Below, piece after piece: positions 1-5,892 of a stretch of 18,964 nucleotides of DNA. Both the position numbers and the translations under genes were made by a program. Every line of letters begins with the position of its first letter. The first letter of the stretch is position 1. The notes under the pieces were generated by a model. The model did not search any database. It saw only the letters and a program-made list of their open reading frames with translations, and was not told where the DNA came from. The stretch comes from JBBSQE01 sp038258095 (GTDB taxonomy: Bacteria > Actinomycetota > Thermoleophilia > Solirubrobacterales > 70-9). The stretch is taken from the NCBI GenBank assembly GCA_038258095.1, contig JBBSQE010000028.1, forward strand, positions 1 through 18,964, read 5' to 3'.

Positions 1-18
1 CCGCGGCTCAGCCGATGA
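1..18 (+). CDS. 3' end of a probable upstream gene (partial)
   Basis: The first 18 bases can be read as five codons (PRLSR) and a TGA whose last bases overlap the ATG of the response regulator in an ATGA junction. Such 4-nt overlaps are typical of co-translated actinobacterial genes, and a sensor histidine kinase is the usual partner in that position. The partner's identity is pure inference, because almost none of it lies inside the window. Confidence 0.3.
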   Translation, partial: PRLSR

Positions 19-659
19 ACGTCATGGAGTCAAGAAGGGTCGTCCTGTGTGATGACCACGAGATAGTCCGGGAGGCGATCAAGGCCCGTATGCAGAACTC
101 GCCGGTCGTCGAGATCGTCGGCGAGGCCGGGGACGGGCGCGAGGTCGTCGACGTCATCAAGCAGCTCGAGCCCGACGTGCTGATCATCGACGTCGAGCTT
201 CCAAAGCGCGACGGCATCGAGGCGACCAAGGAGGTCCTGCGGGCCAGGCCCAGGACCAAGGTCATCATCTTCACCGCGCACGCCCAGCCGGACCTGCTCG
301 CGCTCGCCCTCCGGGCCGGCGCATCCGGGTACGTCCTCAAGTCCGCTCCCGCCGAGGACATCGCCAAGGCGGTCAAGGCGGTCACCGGAGGAGGCACCTT
401 CCTCGGTGGGAACTTCGCGGGCGGCAAGCCCTCCGAGGTCGAGAAGCTGCTCGACCTCTCACCGCGCGAGCGCCAGATCCTCGAGCTCCTCGCCGAGGGC
501 CTGCGCGTCAAGGAGGTCGCCGACCGGCTGGCCCTCAGCCCGGCCACGGTCCACACCCACGTGCGGAACGCGATCGCGAAGCTCGAGGTGGACACCCGGA
601 CCGAGGCCGTCGCGCTCGCCGTGCGCTTCAGCTACCTCGGCGCCGGCGGCACCATCTAG
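15..659 (+). CDS. NarL/FixJ-type response regulator (LuxR HTH)
   Basis: A 214-residue two-component response regulator, full length for the NarL family. The N-terminal receiver domain (about residues 8-125) has the acidic pocket D13/D14, the phospho-acceptor D59 in IIDVELPKRDG, T87 in FTAHA and K109 in YVLK. A C-terminal LuxR-type helix-turn-helix (about 147-210) follows, containing LSPRERQILELLAEG and the recognition region SPATVHTHVRNAIAKL. It should be phosphorylated by a partner kinase and bind DNA as a dimer in the cytoplasm. The ATG at 15 overlaps a TGA of a probable upstream gene; the ATG at 24 is an alternative start. The next gene, a cupin, lies 54 bp downstream on the same strand with its own ribosome binding site. 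The signal sensed and the target genes cannot be read from the sequence. Confidence 0.93.
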   Translation: MNVMESRRVVLCDDHEIVREAIKARMQNSPVVEIVGEAGDGREVVDVIKQLEPDVLIIDVELPKRDGIEATKEVLRARPRTKVIIFTAHAQPDLLALALRAGASGYVLKSAPAEDIAKAVKAVTGGGTFLGGNFAGGKPSEVEKLLDLSPRERQILELLAEGLRVKEVADRLALSPATVHTHVRNAIAKLEVDTRTEAVALAVRFSYLGAGGTI

Positions 660-668
660 CCGGTCGCG

Positions 669-678
669 GGCACGTGCC
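669..678. promoter_or_regulatory. Perfect palindrome GGCACGTGCC between regulator and cupin
   Basis: A 10-bp perfect palindrome lies in the 54-bp gap, 35 bp before the cupin start. It could be an operator or the stem of a small hairpin. Its size and GC content make a chance occurrence quite possible. Confidence 0.2.
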
Positions 679-713
679 TTCGAGTCAGACCACACCGACC
701 AAGGAGCACCATC

Positions 714-1106
714 ATGAGCGAGTACTCGCGCGTCAACCTCGACGACGTGAAGGACCAGGCGCCCGACTTCGGCCTCGGCGAGATGGGCCAGGCGCGTTTC
801 GCCCGCGCCGACCTCGGAGCCGAGGGGATCGGGCTATCGCACTACAGGATGAACCCGGGCGAGCGTCCAGGCTTCGGCCACAGCCACGGCTCGATGGAGG
901 AGATGTACGTCGTCCTCTCGGGCTCCGGGCGCTTCAAGCTCGGCGACGACATCATTGAGATCGGCCCGAGGGACGTCGTCTACTGCCCGCCGGAGACGAT
1001 GCGGGAATGGGAGGCGGGCACCGACGGGCTGGAGATGCTCGCGTTCGGCACCCATGCCGAGGGCGACGGCGAGTCGACCATGGAGCAGGGCTGGTGGACC
1101 GACTGA
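714..1106 (+). CDS. Cupin-domain protein
   Basis: A 130-residue single-domain cupin. Cupin motif 1 is visible at about residues 53-72 (GFGHSHGSMEEMYVVLSGSG), with metal-type ligands H56, H58 and E62 or E63. Motif 2 (about 84-102, GPRDVVYCPPETMREWEAG) has R97 where most members carry the third histidine, so metal binding may be altered or absent. The start is supported by AGGAG at about 702-706, 7-8 nt before the ATG. It lies just after the response regulator on the same strand and may be co-transcribed with it. A strong hairpin terminator follows at 1135-1158. Cupins of this size include small isomerases, dioxygenase-like enzymes and ligand-binding proteins, so I do not assign a reaction. Confidence 0.85.
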   Translation: MSEYSRVNLDDVKDQAPDFGLGEMGQARFARADLGAEGIGLSHYRMNPGERPGFGHSHGSMEEMYVVLSGSGRFKLGDDIIEIGPRDVVYCPPETMREWEAGTDGLEMLAFGTHAEGDGESTMEQGWWTD

Positions 1107-1134
1107 CAGCTAGAGAGCAACCGGCTTGAGGAGG

Positions 1135-1172
1135 CCCTCCCCGCGCCATCGGGGAGGGTCTTTCTCCTTCTG
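1135..1172 (+). terminator. Rho-independent terminator after the cupin gene
   Basis: A perfect 9-bp stem, CCCTCCCCG (1135-1143) and CGGGGAGGG (1150-1158), encloses a 6-nt loop. It is followed by the pyrimidine-rich tract TCTTTCTCCTTCT. It begins 28 bp after the cupin stop codon. Confidence 0.85.
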
Positions 1173-1195
1173 ATCCCAAGATGGGGAGGTTGTTC

Positions 1196-1561
1196 ATGGA
1201 TCCGGTCAGCGCAGAGCTTCCTGCGGAAACCCTGGTGGTGGCTGGCCTCCCGAGCGACGTCTCTCACCGCGCCTTGCCCGCCGGCGGTGGGCGAGGCCTG
1301 ATCGGCGAACCGGTCTCCCTCCCGCCCGGCCGACACCCGACCTGGAAACGGTTGTCGGTGTGCCGGCAGGCGAGCTACCCGCAACCGTTCCCCGGATATG
1401 TCTGGGGAGGGTTGTCGATCGCCGACGATCGAAACGAAGCGCAAGCGTCTCCCTCCACACGCCTTGAGCGACCTAAGCGAAGTTCCCGCACTTTGCGCTG
1501 TCTTCGGTGGTCGAGGCGTCCCTGCGTGGATGGAGACTTGACGAGTGCTGGGGAGAACTAG
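1196..1561 (+). CDS. Doubtful small ORF over the hairpin array
   Basis: An open frame of 121 codons starts at an ATG preceded by a good ribosome binding site, GGGGAGG at 1183-1189. I recognise no family, signal peptide or motif. Third-position GC appears lower than in the neighbouring genes, and the last 40 codons (rich in Arg and Ser, with rare codons) look non-coding. The frame runs straight through four strong hairpins, which would be odd for a coding sequence. It overlaps the msrB stop by 4 bp. Either this is a lineage-specific protein or, more likely, the stretch is a structured RNA with a chance ORF. Confidence 0.2.
   Translation: MDPVSAELPAETLVVAGLPSDVSHRALPAGGGRGLIGEPVSLPPGRHPTWKRLSVCRQASYPQPFPGYVWGGLSIADDRNEAQASPSTRLERPKRSSRTLRCLRWSRRPCVDGDLTSAGEN
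1271..1432 (+). ncRNA. Candidate structured RNA: four tandem hairpins
   Basis: Four stable stem-loops follow one another. Hairpin 1 is 12 bp at 1271-1297 (arms GCCTTGCCCGCC and GGTGGGCGAGGC, 3-nt loop). Hairpin 2 has 12 pairs at 1329-1367, with one bulge and one mismatch and a 12-nt loop. Hairpin 3 has 13 pairs at 1382-1414, with an internal loop and a TATG tetraloop. Hairpin 4 is 7 bp at 1415-1432 (TCGATCG/CGATCGA, loop CCGA). A further long-range pairing AGCGCAA (1438-1444) with TTGCGCT (1493-1499) is possible. Hairpins 1 and 3 use G-U pairs that work only in a plus-strand RNA. The array lies after the cupin terminator and before convergent msrB. I could not match it to RNase P, tmRNA, SRP RNA or a known riboswitch. 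Exact ends and promoter are unknown. Confidence 0.45.
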
Positions 1562-1977
1562 CTGCCCTCGCCTGCCTGCTTCTCGAAGTCCAGCGCGCAG
1601 CCGTTGATGCAATAGCGCTCACCGGTCGGGCCGGGGCCGTCGTTGAAGACGTGGCCGAGGTGTGACCCGCAGGTCTTGCAGAGGACCTCGGTGCGTTTCA
1701 TGAACAGGCTCCGGTCCGGGCGCAGTTCGACGTTCTCGAGGTTCGCGGGCTCGGTGAAGCTCGGCCAGCCCGAGCCGGAGTCGAACTTGGTCCCGGCGTC
1801 AAAGAGCTGGGTCCCGCACGCGACGCAGCGATATATGCCCGGCTCCTTGTTGTCGAGGTGGGGGCCGGTGAAGGGGCGCTCCGTTCCCGCCTCGCGGGTG
1901 ATGTGGTACTGCTCAGGTGTGAGCTCTCGGCGCCACTCCTCGTCCGTCTTCTGAACCTTCTCGGCACTCTCTGACAT
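1558..1977 (-). CDS. msrB: Peptide-methionine (R)-S-oxide reductase MsrB
   Basis: A 139-residue MsrB that reduces methionine-R-sulfoxide in proteins using thioredoxin-type reductant. Diagnostic features are two zinc-binding CxxC pairs (C51/C54 and C100/C103), GSGWPSF at about 68-74, HLGHVFNDGP and the catalytic C123 in GERYCIN. The length matches the family. The position holding a recycling cysteine in many MsrBs (SGCGWPSF) is Ser69 here, and an extra cysteine C127 lies four residues after the catalytic one. The recycling route may therefore differ, which is an inference. GGAGG lies 5 nt before the ATG. A weak upstream -10-like TAGGCT (2012-2017) could drive it. It is divergent from the CAP-protein gene. 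Confidence 0.95.
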   Translation of the reverse strand: MSESAEKVQKTDEEWRRELTPEQYHITREAGTERPFTGPHLDNKEPGIYRCVACGTQLFDAGTKFDSGSGWPSFTEPANLENVELRPDRSLFMKRTEVLCKTCGSHLGHVFNDGPGPTGERYCINGCALDFEKQAGEGS

Positions 1978-2011
1978 GGGGTCCTCCGTCTTGGAAGTTT
2001 GTGTCCACGCA

Positions 2012-2017
2012 AGCCTA
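2012..2017 (-). promoter_or_regulatory. Possible -10 element of msrB
   Basis: On the minus strand this reads TAGGCT, matching the TAnnnT pattern of actinobacterial -10 boxes, about 34 bp before the msrB ATG. No clear -35 box is visible. Confidence 0.3.
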
Positions 2018-2106
2018 CGCCCGGGACCTTGCGGGGGGATTAGGACGAATGTCCAGACTCGGGGGAACCACTTGCGCTCATCGGCTCCCCTGGCGAGGGG
2101 AAACCT

Positions 2107-2661
2107 GTGTCCCGGCGTTTGTTTACAGTCGTTCCCCTCGCCCTCCTGCTCGGGCTGCTCTGGTCAGCCTCTGCCCAGGCCGTCAGCTTGAACGCCCTCG
2201 TCGCTCCCACCTCGAAGTGCACGGGCCAGCTCGACGCGAGCGCTCCGGCCACCCGGCAGGAGCAGACGATGCGGTGCATGACCAACTACGCCCGTGCCCA
2301 CGCGGGCCTCCGCCGCCTCAGGGACACGCGGTCGCTCGACATCTCGGCCGCGCGCAAGTCCAGCGACATCGTCGGGTGCAAGAGCTTCAGCCACTCCGCC
2401 TGCGGCCGCGACTTCACCTACTGGATGACGCGCACCGGCTTCCTGCCCTCGTCCTGTTGGCGCGCGGGCGAGAACATCGCCTGGGGAAGTGGCTCCTACG
2501 GGACGGTCCGCTCCATCTTCAGGGCCTGGCTCCACTCTGCCGGCCACCGGGAGAACATTCTCGGGCGCCAATACGGGAACCTCGGCGTCGGTTTCGACGT
2601 CGGGCGCCTCGCGGGCCACACCGCCCACGTGTGGACTCAGCACTTCGGCTCCCACTGCTGA
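2107..2661 (+). CDS. Secreted CAP/SCP-domain protein
   Basis: A 184-residue protein with an N-terminal Sec signal peptide (about residues 1-25, ending SAQA) and a CAP domain (about 50-184). CAP hallmarks are H96 in FSHSACG, E122 in AGENIAWG, and H147 and E149 in HSAGHRENIL, followed by GNLGVGF and a terminal WTQHFG. Those histidines and glutamates form the usual cavity. Cysteines at 38, 57, 91, 99, 117 and 184 suggest disulfides after export. Bacterial CAP proteins are extracellular, with functions that are mostly unknown (binding or wall-associated roles are proposed). The start is GTG with GAGGGG about 6 nt upstream; an upstream extension would remove the clean signal peptide. It is divergent from msrB. 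Confidence 0.9.
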   Translation: MSRRLFTVVPLALLLGLLWSASAQAVSLNALVAPTSKCTGQLDASAPATRQEQTMRCMTNYARAHAGLRRLRDTRSLDISAARKSSDIVGCKSFSHSACGRDFTYWMTRTGFLPSSCWRAGENIAWGSGSYGTVRSIFRAWLHSAGHRENILGRQYGNLGVGFDVGRLAGHTAHVWTQHFGSHC

Positions 2662-2689
2662 CCGCGGCCGGCCGAGCGGCTGGCGACCT

Positions 2690-2708
2690 GAGGGCTCCGC
2701 GGGCCCTC
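2690..2708 (+). terminator. Hairpin after the CAP-protein gene
   Basis: GAGGGC (2690-2695) and GCCCTC (2703-2708) form a 6-bp GC-rich stem with a 7-nt loop, 29 bp after the stop codon. There is no strong T-tract, so terminator function is only probable. Confidence 0.4.
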
Positions 2709-2727
2709 ACTACTGCGACCATCCCCC

Positions 2728-2733
2728 TACGAT
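2728..2733 (+). promoter_or_regulatory. -10 element for a leaderless start
   Basis: TACGAT lies exactly 6 nt before the GTG at 2740. Transcription would begin at or next to the start codon. No ribosome binding site is present and no consensus -35 box is visible. Confidence 0.55.
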
Positions 2734-2739
2734 CCGACC

Positions 2740-3531
2740 GTGGCAGGCGAATCCTTCTACGAGCGGACCAACCTCGGCTACGCACCCTCGCAGCTGACCC
2801 GGGGGCCGTGGGACCCGGGCTCCCAACACGCCGGACCTCCGGCGGCGCTGCTCGGTCGTGAGATCGAGGCGCTCGAGGATGCCGCCGAGTTCCGCGTCGG
2901 CCGCGTCACCTTCGAGGTCGTGCGCCCAGTCCCGATCGCCGAGGTCAGGCCCACGGCACGAATCGTGCGGCCGGGAAGGCGGGTGCAGATGGTCGAGGCC
3001 TCCCTCGCGGACGCGGCCGGAGAGGTCGTGCTCATGGCGCGCGCGTGGCGAATTCGCACCGCAGAGGTCGACATCTCATCGGCCGTGATCTCGCTGCCCG
3101 AGCCGATGCCGGGTCTCGAAAGCGCCGAGCGGGTGCCCTTCTTCCCCGTCGAAGACGGGCCCGGATACCACACCGCGATCGAGCAGCTCTTTCTCGAGGG
3201 TGGTTTCGCCGAGCCCGGGCCGGCGAGGGTCTGGACCCGGATGCGATACCCGCTCGTCGCCGGGGAGGAGCCGACGCCGCTCCAGCGCACCCTCGTTGTC
3301 GCCGACTCCGGGAACGGTGTCAGCTCCGCGCTCGACTTCCGCCGCTTTCTCTTCATCAACGTCGACCTCTCGGTCCACCTCGAGCGCCTGCCGGAGGGGG
3401 AGTGGGTCGGCCTCGACGCAGTGACCCGCCCGCAGCCCGACGGCACCGGGACCTCGGACACGGTGCTGCACGACCTCAGCGGCCGCATCGGCCGCGCCCA
3501 GCAGACACTGCTCGTCGCTGAGCGAGACTGA
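2740..3531 (+). CDS. Thioesterase-family (double hot-dog) protein
   Basis: A 263-residue cytoplasmic protein resembling the TesB-like acyl-CoA thioesterase-related family widespread in actinobacteria. The N-terminal half contains the pattern GPWDPGSQHAGPPAALLGREIE, then FEVVRPVPI (about residues 59-66) and GRRVQMVEASLAD, typical of the first hot-dog domain. The C-terminal half with FINVDLSVHLERLPEGEWVGLDA fits the second hot-dog. The expected activity is hydrolysis of acyl-CoA, but the substrate is unknown and several members are only thioesterase-like by fold. The GTG at 2740 is chosen because a TACGAT -10 box lies 6 nt upstream and no ribosome binding site exists. It is convergent with the MFS gene across 9 bp. 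Confidence 0.82.
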   Translation: MAGESFYERTNLGYAPSQLTRGPWDPGSQHAGPPAALLGREIEALEDAAEFRVGRVTFEVVRPVPIAEVRPTARIVRPGRRVQMVEASLADAAGEVVLMARAWRIRTAEVDISSAVISLPEPMPGLESAERVPFFPVEDGPGYHTAIEQLFLEGGFAEPGPARVWTRMRYPLVAGEEPTPLQRTLVVADSGNGVSSALDFRRFLFINVDLSVHLERLPEGEWVGLDAVTRPQPDGTGTSDTVLHDLSGRIGRAQQTLLVAERD

Positions 3532-3552
3532 GCCCGCCGGCTACGCGCGGGC
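3532..3552. terminator. Possible bidirectional hairpin at a convergent junction
   Basis: GCCCGC (3532-3537) and GCGGGC (3547-3552) flank a 9-nt loop between the thioesterase stop and the end of the MFS gene. It overlaps the last MFS codons. No T-tract is present. Confidence 0.3.
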
Positions 3553-4695
3553 GGCGAGCCTGACGCGCCCCAGCCCGACTCCGACCGCCGCCGACGCGCA
3601 CAGCGCCATGCCCGCGGCGAACAGGAAGGCGCCCTGATAACCGGTCAGCGCCGCGACGCCTCCCGCGAGGGGCGCACCGAAGCCGACGCCGGCGTCGAAG
3701 AAGGCCGTGAAGGTGCCGAGCGCGGCGCCGCGTCGCTTCTCGTCGACCCGGTCGACCACGACGAGGGACAGCGACGGATAGAGGAGCGAGAACGCCGCCC
3801 CCATCGCCAGGGCGCCGCCGACCGCGACCGGGAGCGATTGTGCGAACGCGAGGGCCGCGAGGCCGGCCGACTCGACGCACGCGGCGCCGATCGCCACGCG
3901 GACCGGCCCGATCCGGTCCGGCAGGTTGCCCCCGGCCAGGCGAGTCAGCACGACCATGGCGGCGAAGGCGCCGAAGACCGCGGCGCCGTGGCCGATCCCG
4001 CGCCGCTCGAGGTGGAGGATCACGAAGCCCGCGACGGTCGCGTAGCCGACCGACGCCAACGCGAGGGCGATCCCGGGCCGGACCGCCTCGGGCGTGATCA
4101 GCGGCCCGCGCCCCTGGCTCGCCACCGGCTCGAACGGGTCGGGAAGACGGGAGGCGACGAGAGCGCCCAGGGCAGGGGCTGCAGCGGCGAAGACCCAGAC
4201 CAGCGTGTACCCGGATGTGTGCAGGATCAGCTCGCCGATCGGAGGGCCGAGGCTGAGCCCGCTCCAGACCGCGAGGCCGTAGAGCCCGATCACCCGACCG
4301 CGGCGCGCGGGCGGAGCGAGATCGACGATCCAGGCCGAGCCCGCGGTGAAGACCGTGCCCTCCCCGGCGCCGAGGATCAGGCGGCCGGCGATCAGGGTCG
4401 GAAGGCCGCCGGGAATCAGGTAGACGAGCCCGGCGATCGAAGCCAGGGCGCATCCGAGGAGGGCGGCCGGTTTGCGCCCGCGGGCATCGGCGAGCCGGCC
4501 GGCGAAGGGACGGCAGATCAACCCGGTCAGGGCGTAGCAGCCGATCACGAACCCCACCGCCACGTTGCCCGAGTCGAGCGGCCCGCGGACGTAGCGTGGC
4601 AGGACCGGGAGGACCGCTCCGACCGAGAGCAGGGCGAGAACGGTGACCGCGAAGATTCCTGCGAAGGCCGCGCGGTTGCTGCGCTGGGGACTCAC
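3541..4695 (-). CDS. MFS transporter (12 membrane segments)
   Basis: A 384-residue major facilitator superfamily permease. About twelve hydrophobic helices are visible. The cytoplasmic loop after helix 2 carries the family signature GRLADARGRKPA (about residues 66-77), and a second similar loop appears near the middle (GGNLPDRIGP). The size and the bias towards drug-efflux-type motifs suggest a proton-coupled exporter, but the substrate cannot be read. The start is a GTG whose bases overlap the TGA of the upstream HAD gene (GTGA, 4692-4695). The two genes are therefore probably translationally coupled, and no separate ribosome binding site is needed. The gene is convergent with the thioesterase. 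Confidence 0.9.
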   Translation of the reverse strand: MSPQRSNRAAFAGIFAVTVLALLSVGAVLPVLPRYVRGPLDSGNVAVGFVIGCYALTGLICRPFAGRLADARGRKPAALLGCALASIAGLVYLIPGGLPTLIAGRLILGAGEGTVFTAGSAWIVDLAPPARRGRVIGLYGLAVWSGLSLGPPIGELILHTSGYTLVWVFAAAAPALGALVASRLPDPFEPVASQGRGPLITPEAVRPGIALALASVGYATVAGFVILHLERRGIGHGAAVFGAFAAMVVLTRLAGGNLPDRIGPVRVAIGAACVESAGLAALAFAQSLPVAVGGALAMGAAFSLLYPSLSLVVVDRVDEKRRGAALGTFTAFFDAGVGFGAPLAGGVAALTGYQGAFLFAAGMALCASAAVGVGLGRVRLAARA

Positions 4696-5477
4696 CCGCC
4701 GCCGAGCTCGGCGAGGGTCGCGATGACGTGGTCGGGCTCCACCTCTGAATCTTCGAGGTCGCCCTCGGTTGCCACGCCGCTGAGGACGAGGATGGTCTCC
4801 AGCCCGGCGCGCTGCGCACCCGCGATGTCGGAGTCGAGCCGGTCGCCGACCATCGCCGGATGCGTCGCCCGCTCGAGCCGCCCGACCGCCTCGTCGAAGA
4901 GATGGCGCTCGGGCTTGCCGCCGATCAGCGCCACGACATTCGTCGCGTACTCGATCGCGGCGACGATCGCACCGGTCCCGGGCCAGAGCCCGTCCGGCAT
5001 CGGGAGGGTTCGGTCACGGTTGGACGCGTAAAGCGCCGCGCCGCCGAGCACCGCGGTGATCGCACTGCGAAGCTCGGCGTAGCCGAAGTGCTGGTCTCCA
5101 CCGATCAAGACGAGCGATGCGCGGCCGCCCTCATCGGTGCCGAGTATTTCCAGCCCCGCCCCGGTGACGTCGGCGCGGAAAGCCTCCGTCCCGATCACGA
5201 ACGTCGCGGCGTCGGGGTGCGCATCGGCGGCGAGCGACACGGTCGTGATCGCCGAGGTCACCACCTGGCACTCGCTCACGTCGAGACCGGCGCCGCGCAG
5301 CCGCTCGGCGTGAGCTGAGGCGGCCGTTCTCGCGTCGTTGGTGACGAAGACGATCTCCGTCCCGGCCGCCATCTGAGAGACGACGGCGTCGACCGACCCG
5401 GGAACGAACTCTTCGCCCAGCCACATCACCCCGTCCATATCGATGAGCAGCGCGTCGTAGGACTCGGCCGGAGGCAT
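4692..5477 (-). CDS. HAD-IIA family sugar/aryl phosphatase (NagD/PGP-like)
   Basis: A 261-residue haloacid dehalogenase superfamily hydrolase of the IIA (NagD, p-nitrophenyl phosphatase) type. Motif I is D13 and D15 in LLIDMDGVMW, with D13 as nucleophile. Motif II is T46 in VFVTND, motif III has the lysine of IGGKPE, and motif IV is VGDRLDSDIAGA. The cap domain lies between motifs II and III. It should remove phosphate from a small phosphorylated metabolite. The ATG at 5477 has no ribosome binding site but a TAGCCT -10 box lies 6 nt upstream, suggesting a leaderless mRNA for this gene and the coupled MFS gene. The coupling might mean that the phosphatase and exporter act on related compounds, but that is speculation. 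Confidence 0.92.
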   Translation of the reverse strand: MPPAESYDALLIDMDGVMWLGEEFVPGSVDAVVSQMAAGTEIVFVTNDARTAASAHAERLRGAGLDVSECQVVTSAITTVSLAADAHPDAATFVIGTEAFRADVTGAGLEILGTDEGGRASLVLIGGDQHFGYAELRSAITAVLGGAALYASNRDRTLPMPDGLWPGTGAIVAAIEYATNVVALIGGKPERHLFDEAVGRLERATHPAMVGDRLDSDIAGAQRAGLETILVLSGVATEGDLEDSEVEPDHVIATLAELGGG

Positions 5478-5483
5478 CCGGTC

Positions 5484-5489
5484 AGGCTA
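5484..5489 (-). promoter_or_regulatory. -10 element for the leaderless HAD-MFS pair
   Basis: On the minus strand this reads TAGCCT, 6 nt before the ATG at 5477. No Shine-Dalgarno sequence lies between it and the start codon. Confidence 0.5.
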
Positions 5490-5586
5490 TCCACCGGGCT
5501 GAGCGACCCATCCGCCGGGCTGGACCGATCGTCCCGGTCGGCATCTACCCTGACCTCACCAACCCGACCCCTACCAGGGAGCAGCC

Positions 5587-5808
5587 ATGAACGCCAAGGA
5601 ATGGATCGCAGCCTATGCCGAGCGCCTCGGCGTGGAGCCTCCGACCGACGCGGAGTTCAAGCAGATCCTCGACCTCGCGGCCGTGGCCGCTCACTCATCC
5701 GAGCGGCTGGCCGCACCGGTCGCCTGCTGGTTGAGCGCGCGAGCCGGGTCACCGCTCGGAGAGTCCCTGAAGCAAGCCGAGGACATGGGCGAGGACTCCG
5801 CCGGGTAG
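5587..5808 (+). CDS. Small DUF6457-like protein
   Basis: A 73-residue acidic, helical protein. The pattern WIAAYAERLGVEPPTDAEFKQILDLAAVAAHSSERLAAPVACWLSARAG matches the actinobacterial DUF6457 domain as I remember it. That domain occurs alone or fused to molybdenum-cofactor nucleotidyltransferases. There is no signal peptide and the function is unknown. The start is supported by AGGGAG six bases before the ATG. A TACCCT hexamer at about 5549-5554 is a plausible -10 box. The next gene, the large secreted hydrolase, begins 84 bp later on the same strand and could share the transcript. No molybdenum-cofactor gene is visible nearby. Confidence 0.75.
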   Translation: MNAKEWIAAYAERLGVEPPTDAEFKQILDLAAVAAHSSERLAAPVACWLSARAGSPLGESLKQAEDMGEDSAG

Positions 5809-5892
5809 ACTTTCCATCGGCGCGGCGTAGCCCCGCTGGTGTTAGTTTTCCCGGCGTTGGCCGGACATGCCGGCCCGGGGATGAGGAGAGAG

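Noticed and set aside
1196..1561. RNase P RNA, tmRNA, SRP RNA or cobalamin riboswitch in the hairpin region
   Set aside because: The conserved cores (GAGGAAAGTCC and ACAGAA, tmRNA termini, SRP GGAAG loop, B12 box) are not found on either strand.
2001..2861. Long plus-strand open frame (286 codons) over the CAP gene
   Set aside because: Its Arg/Pro/His-rich translation is a GC-driven shadow; the CAP gene in another frame has a signal peptide, family motifs and proper codon bias.
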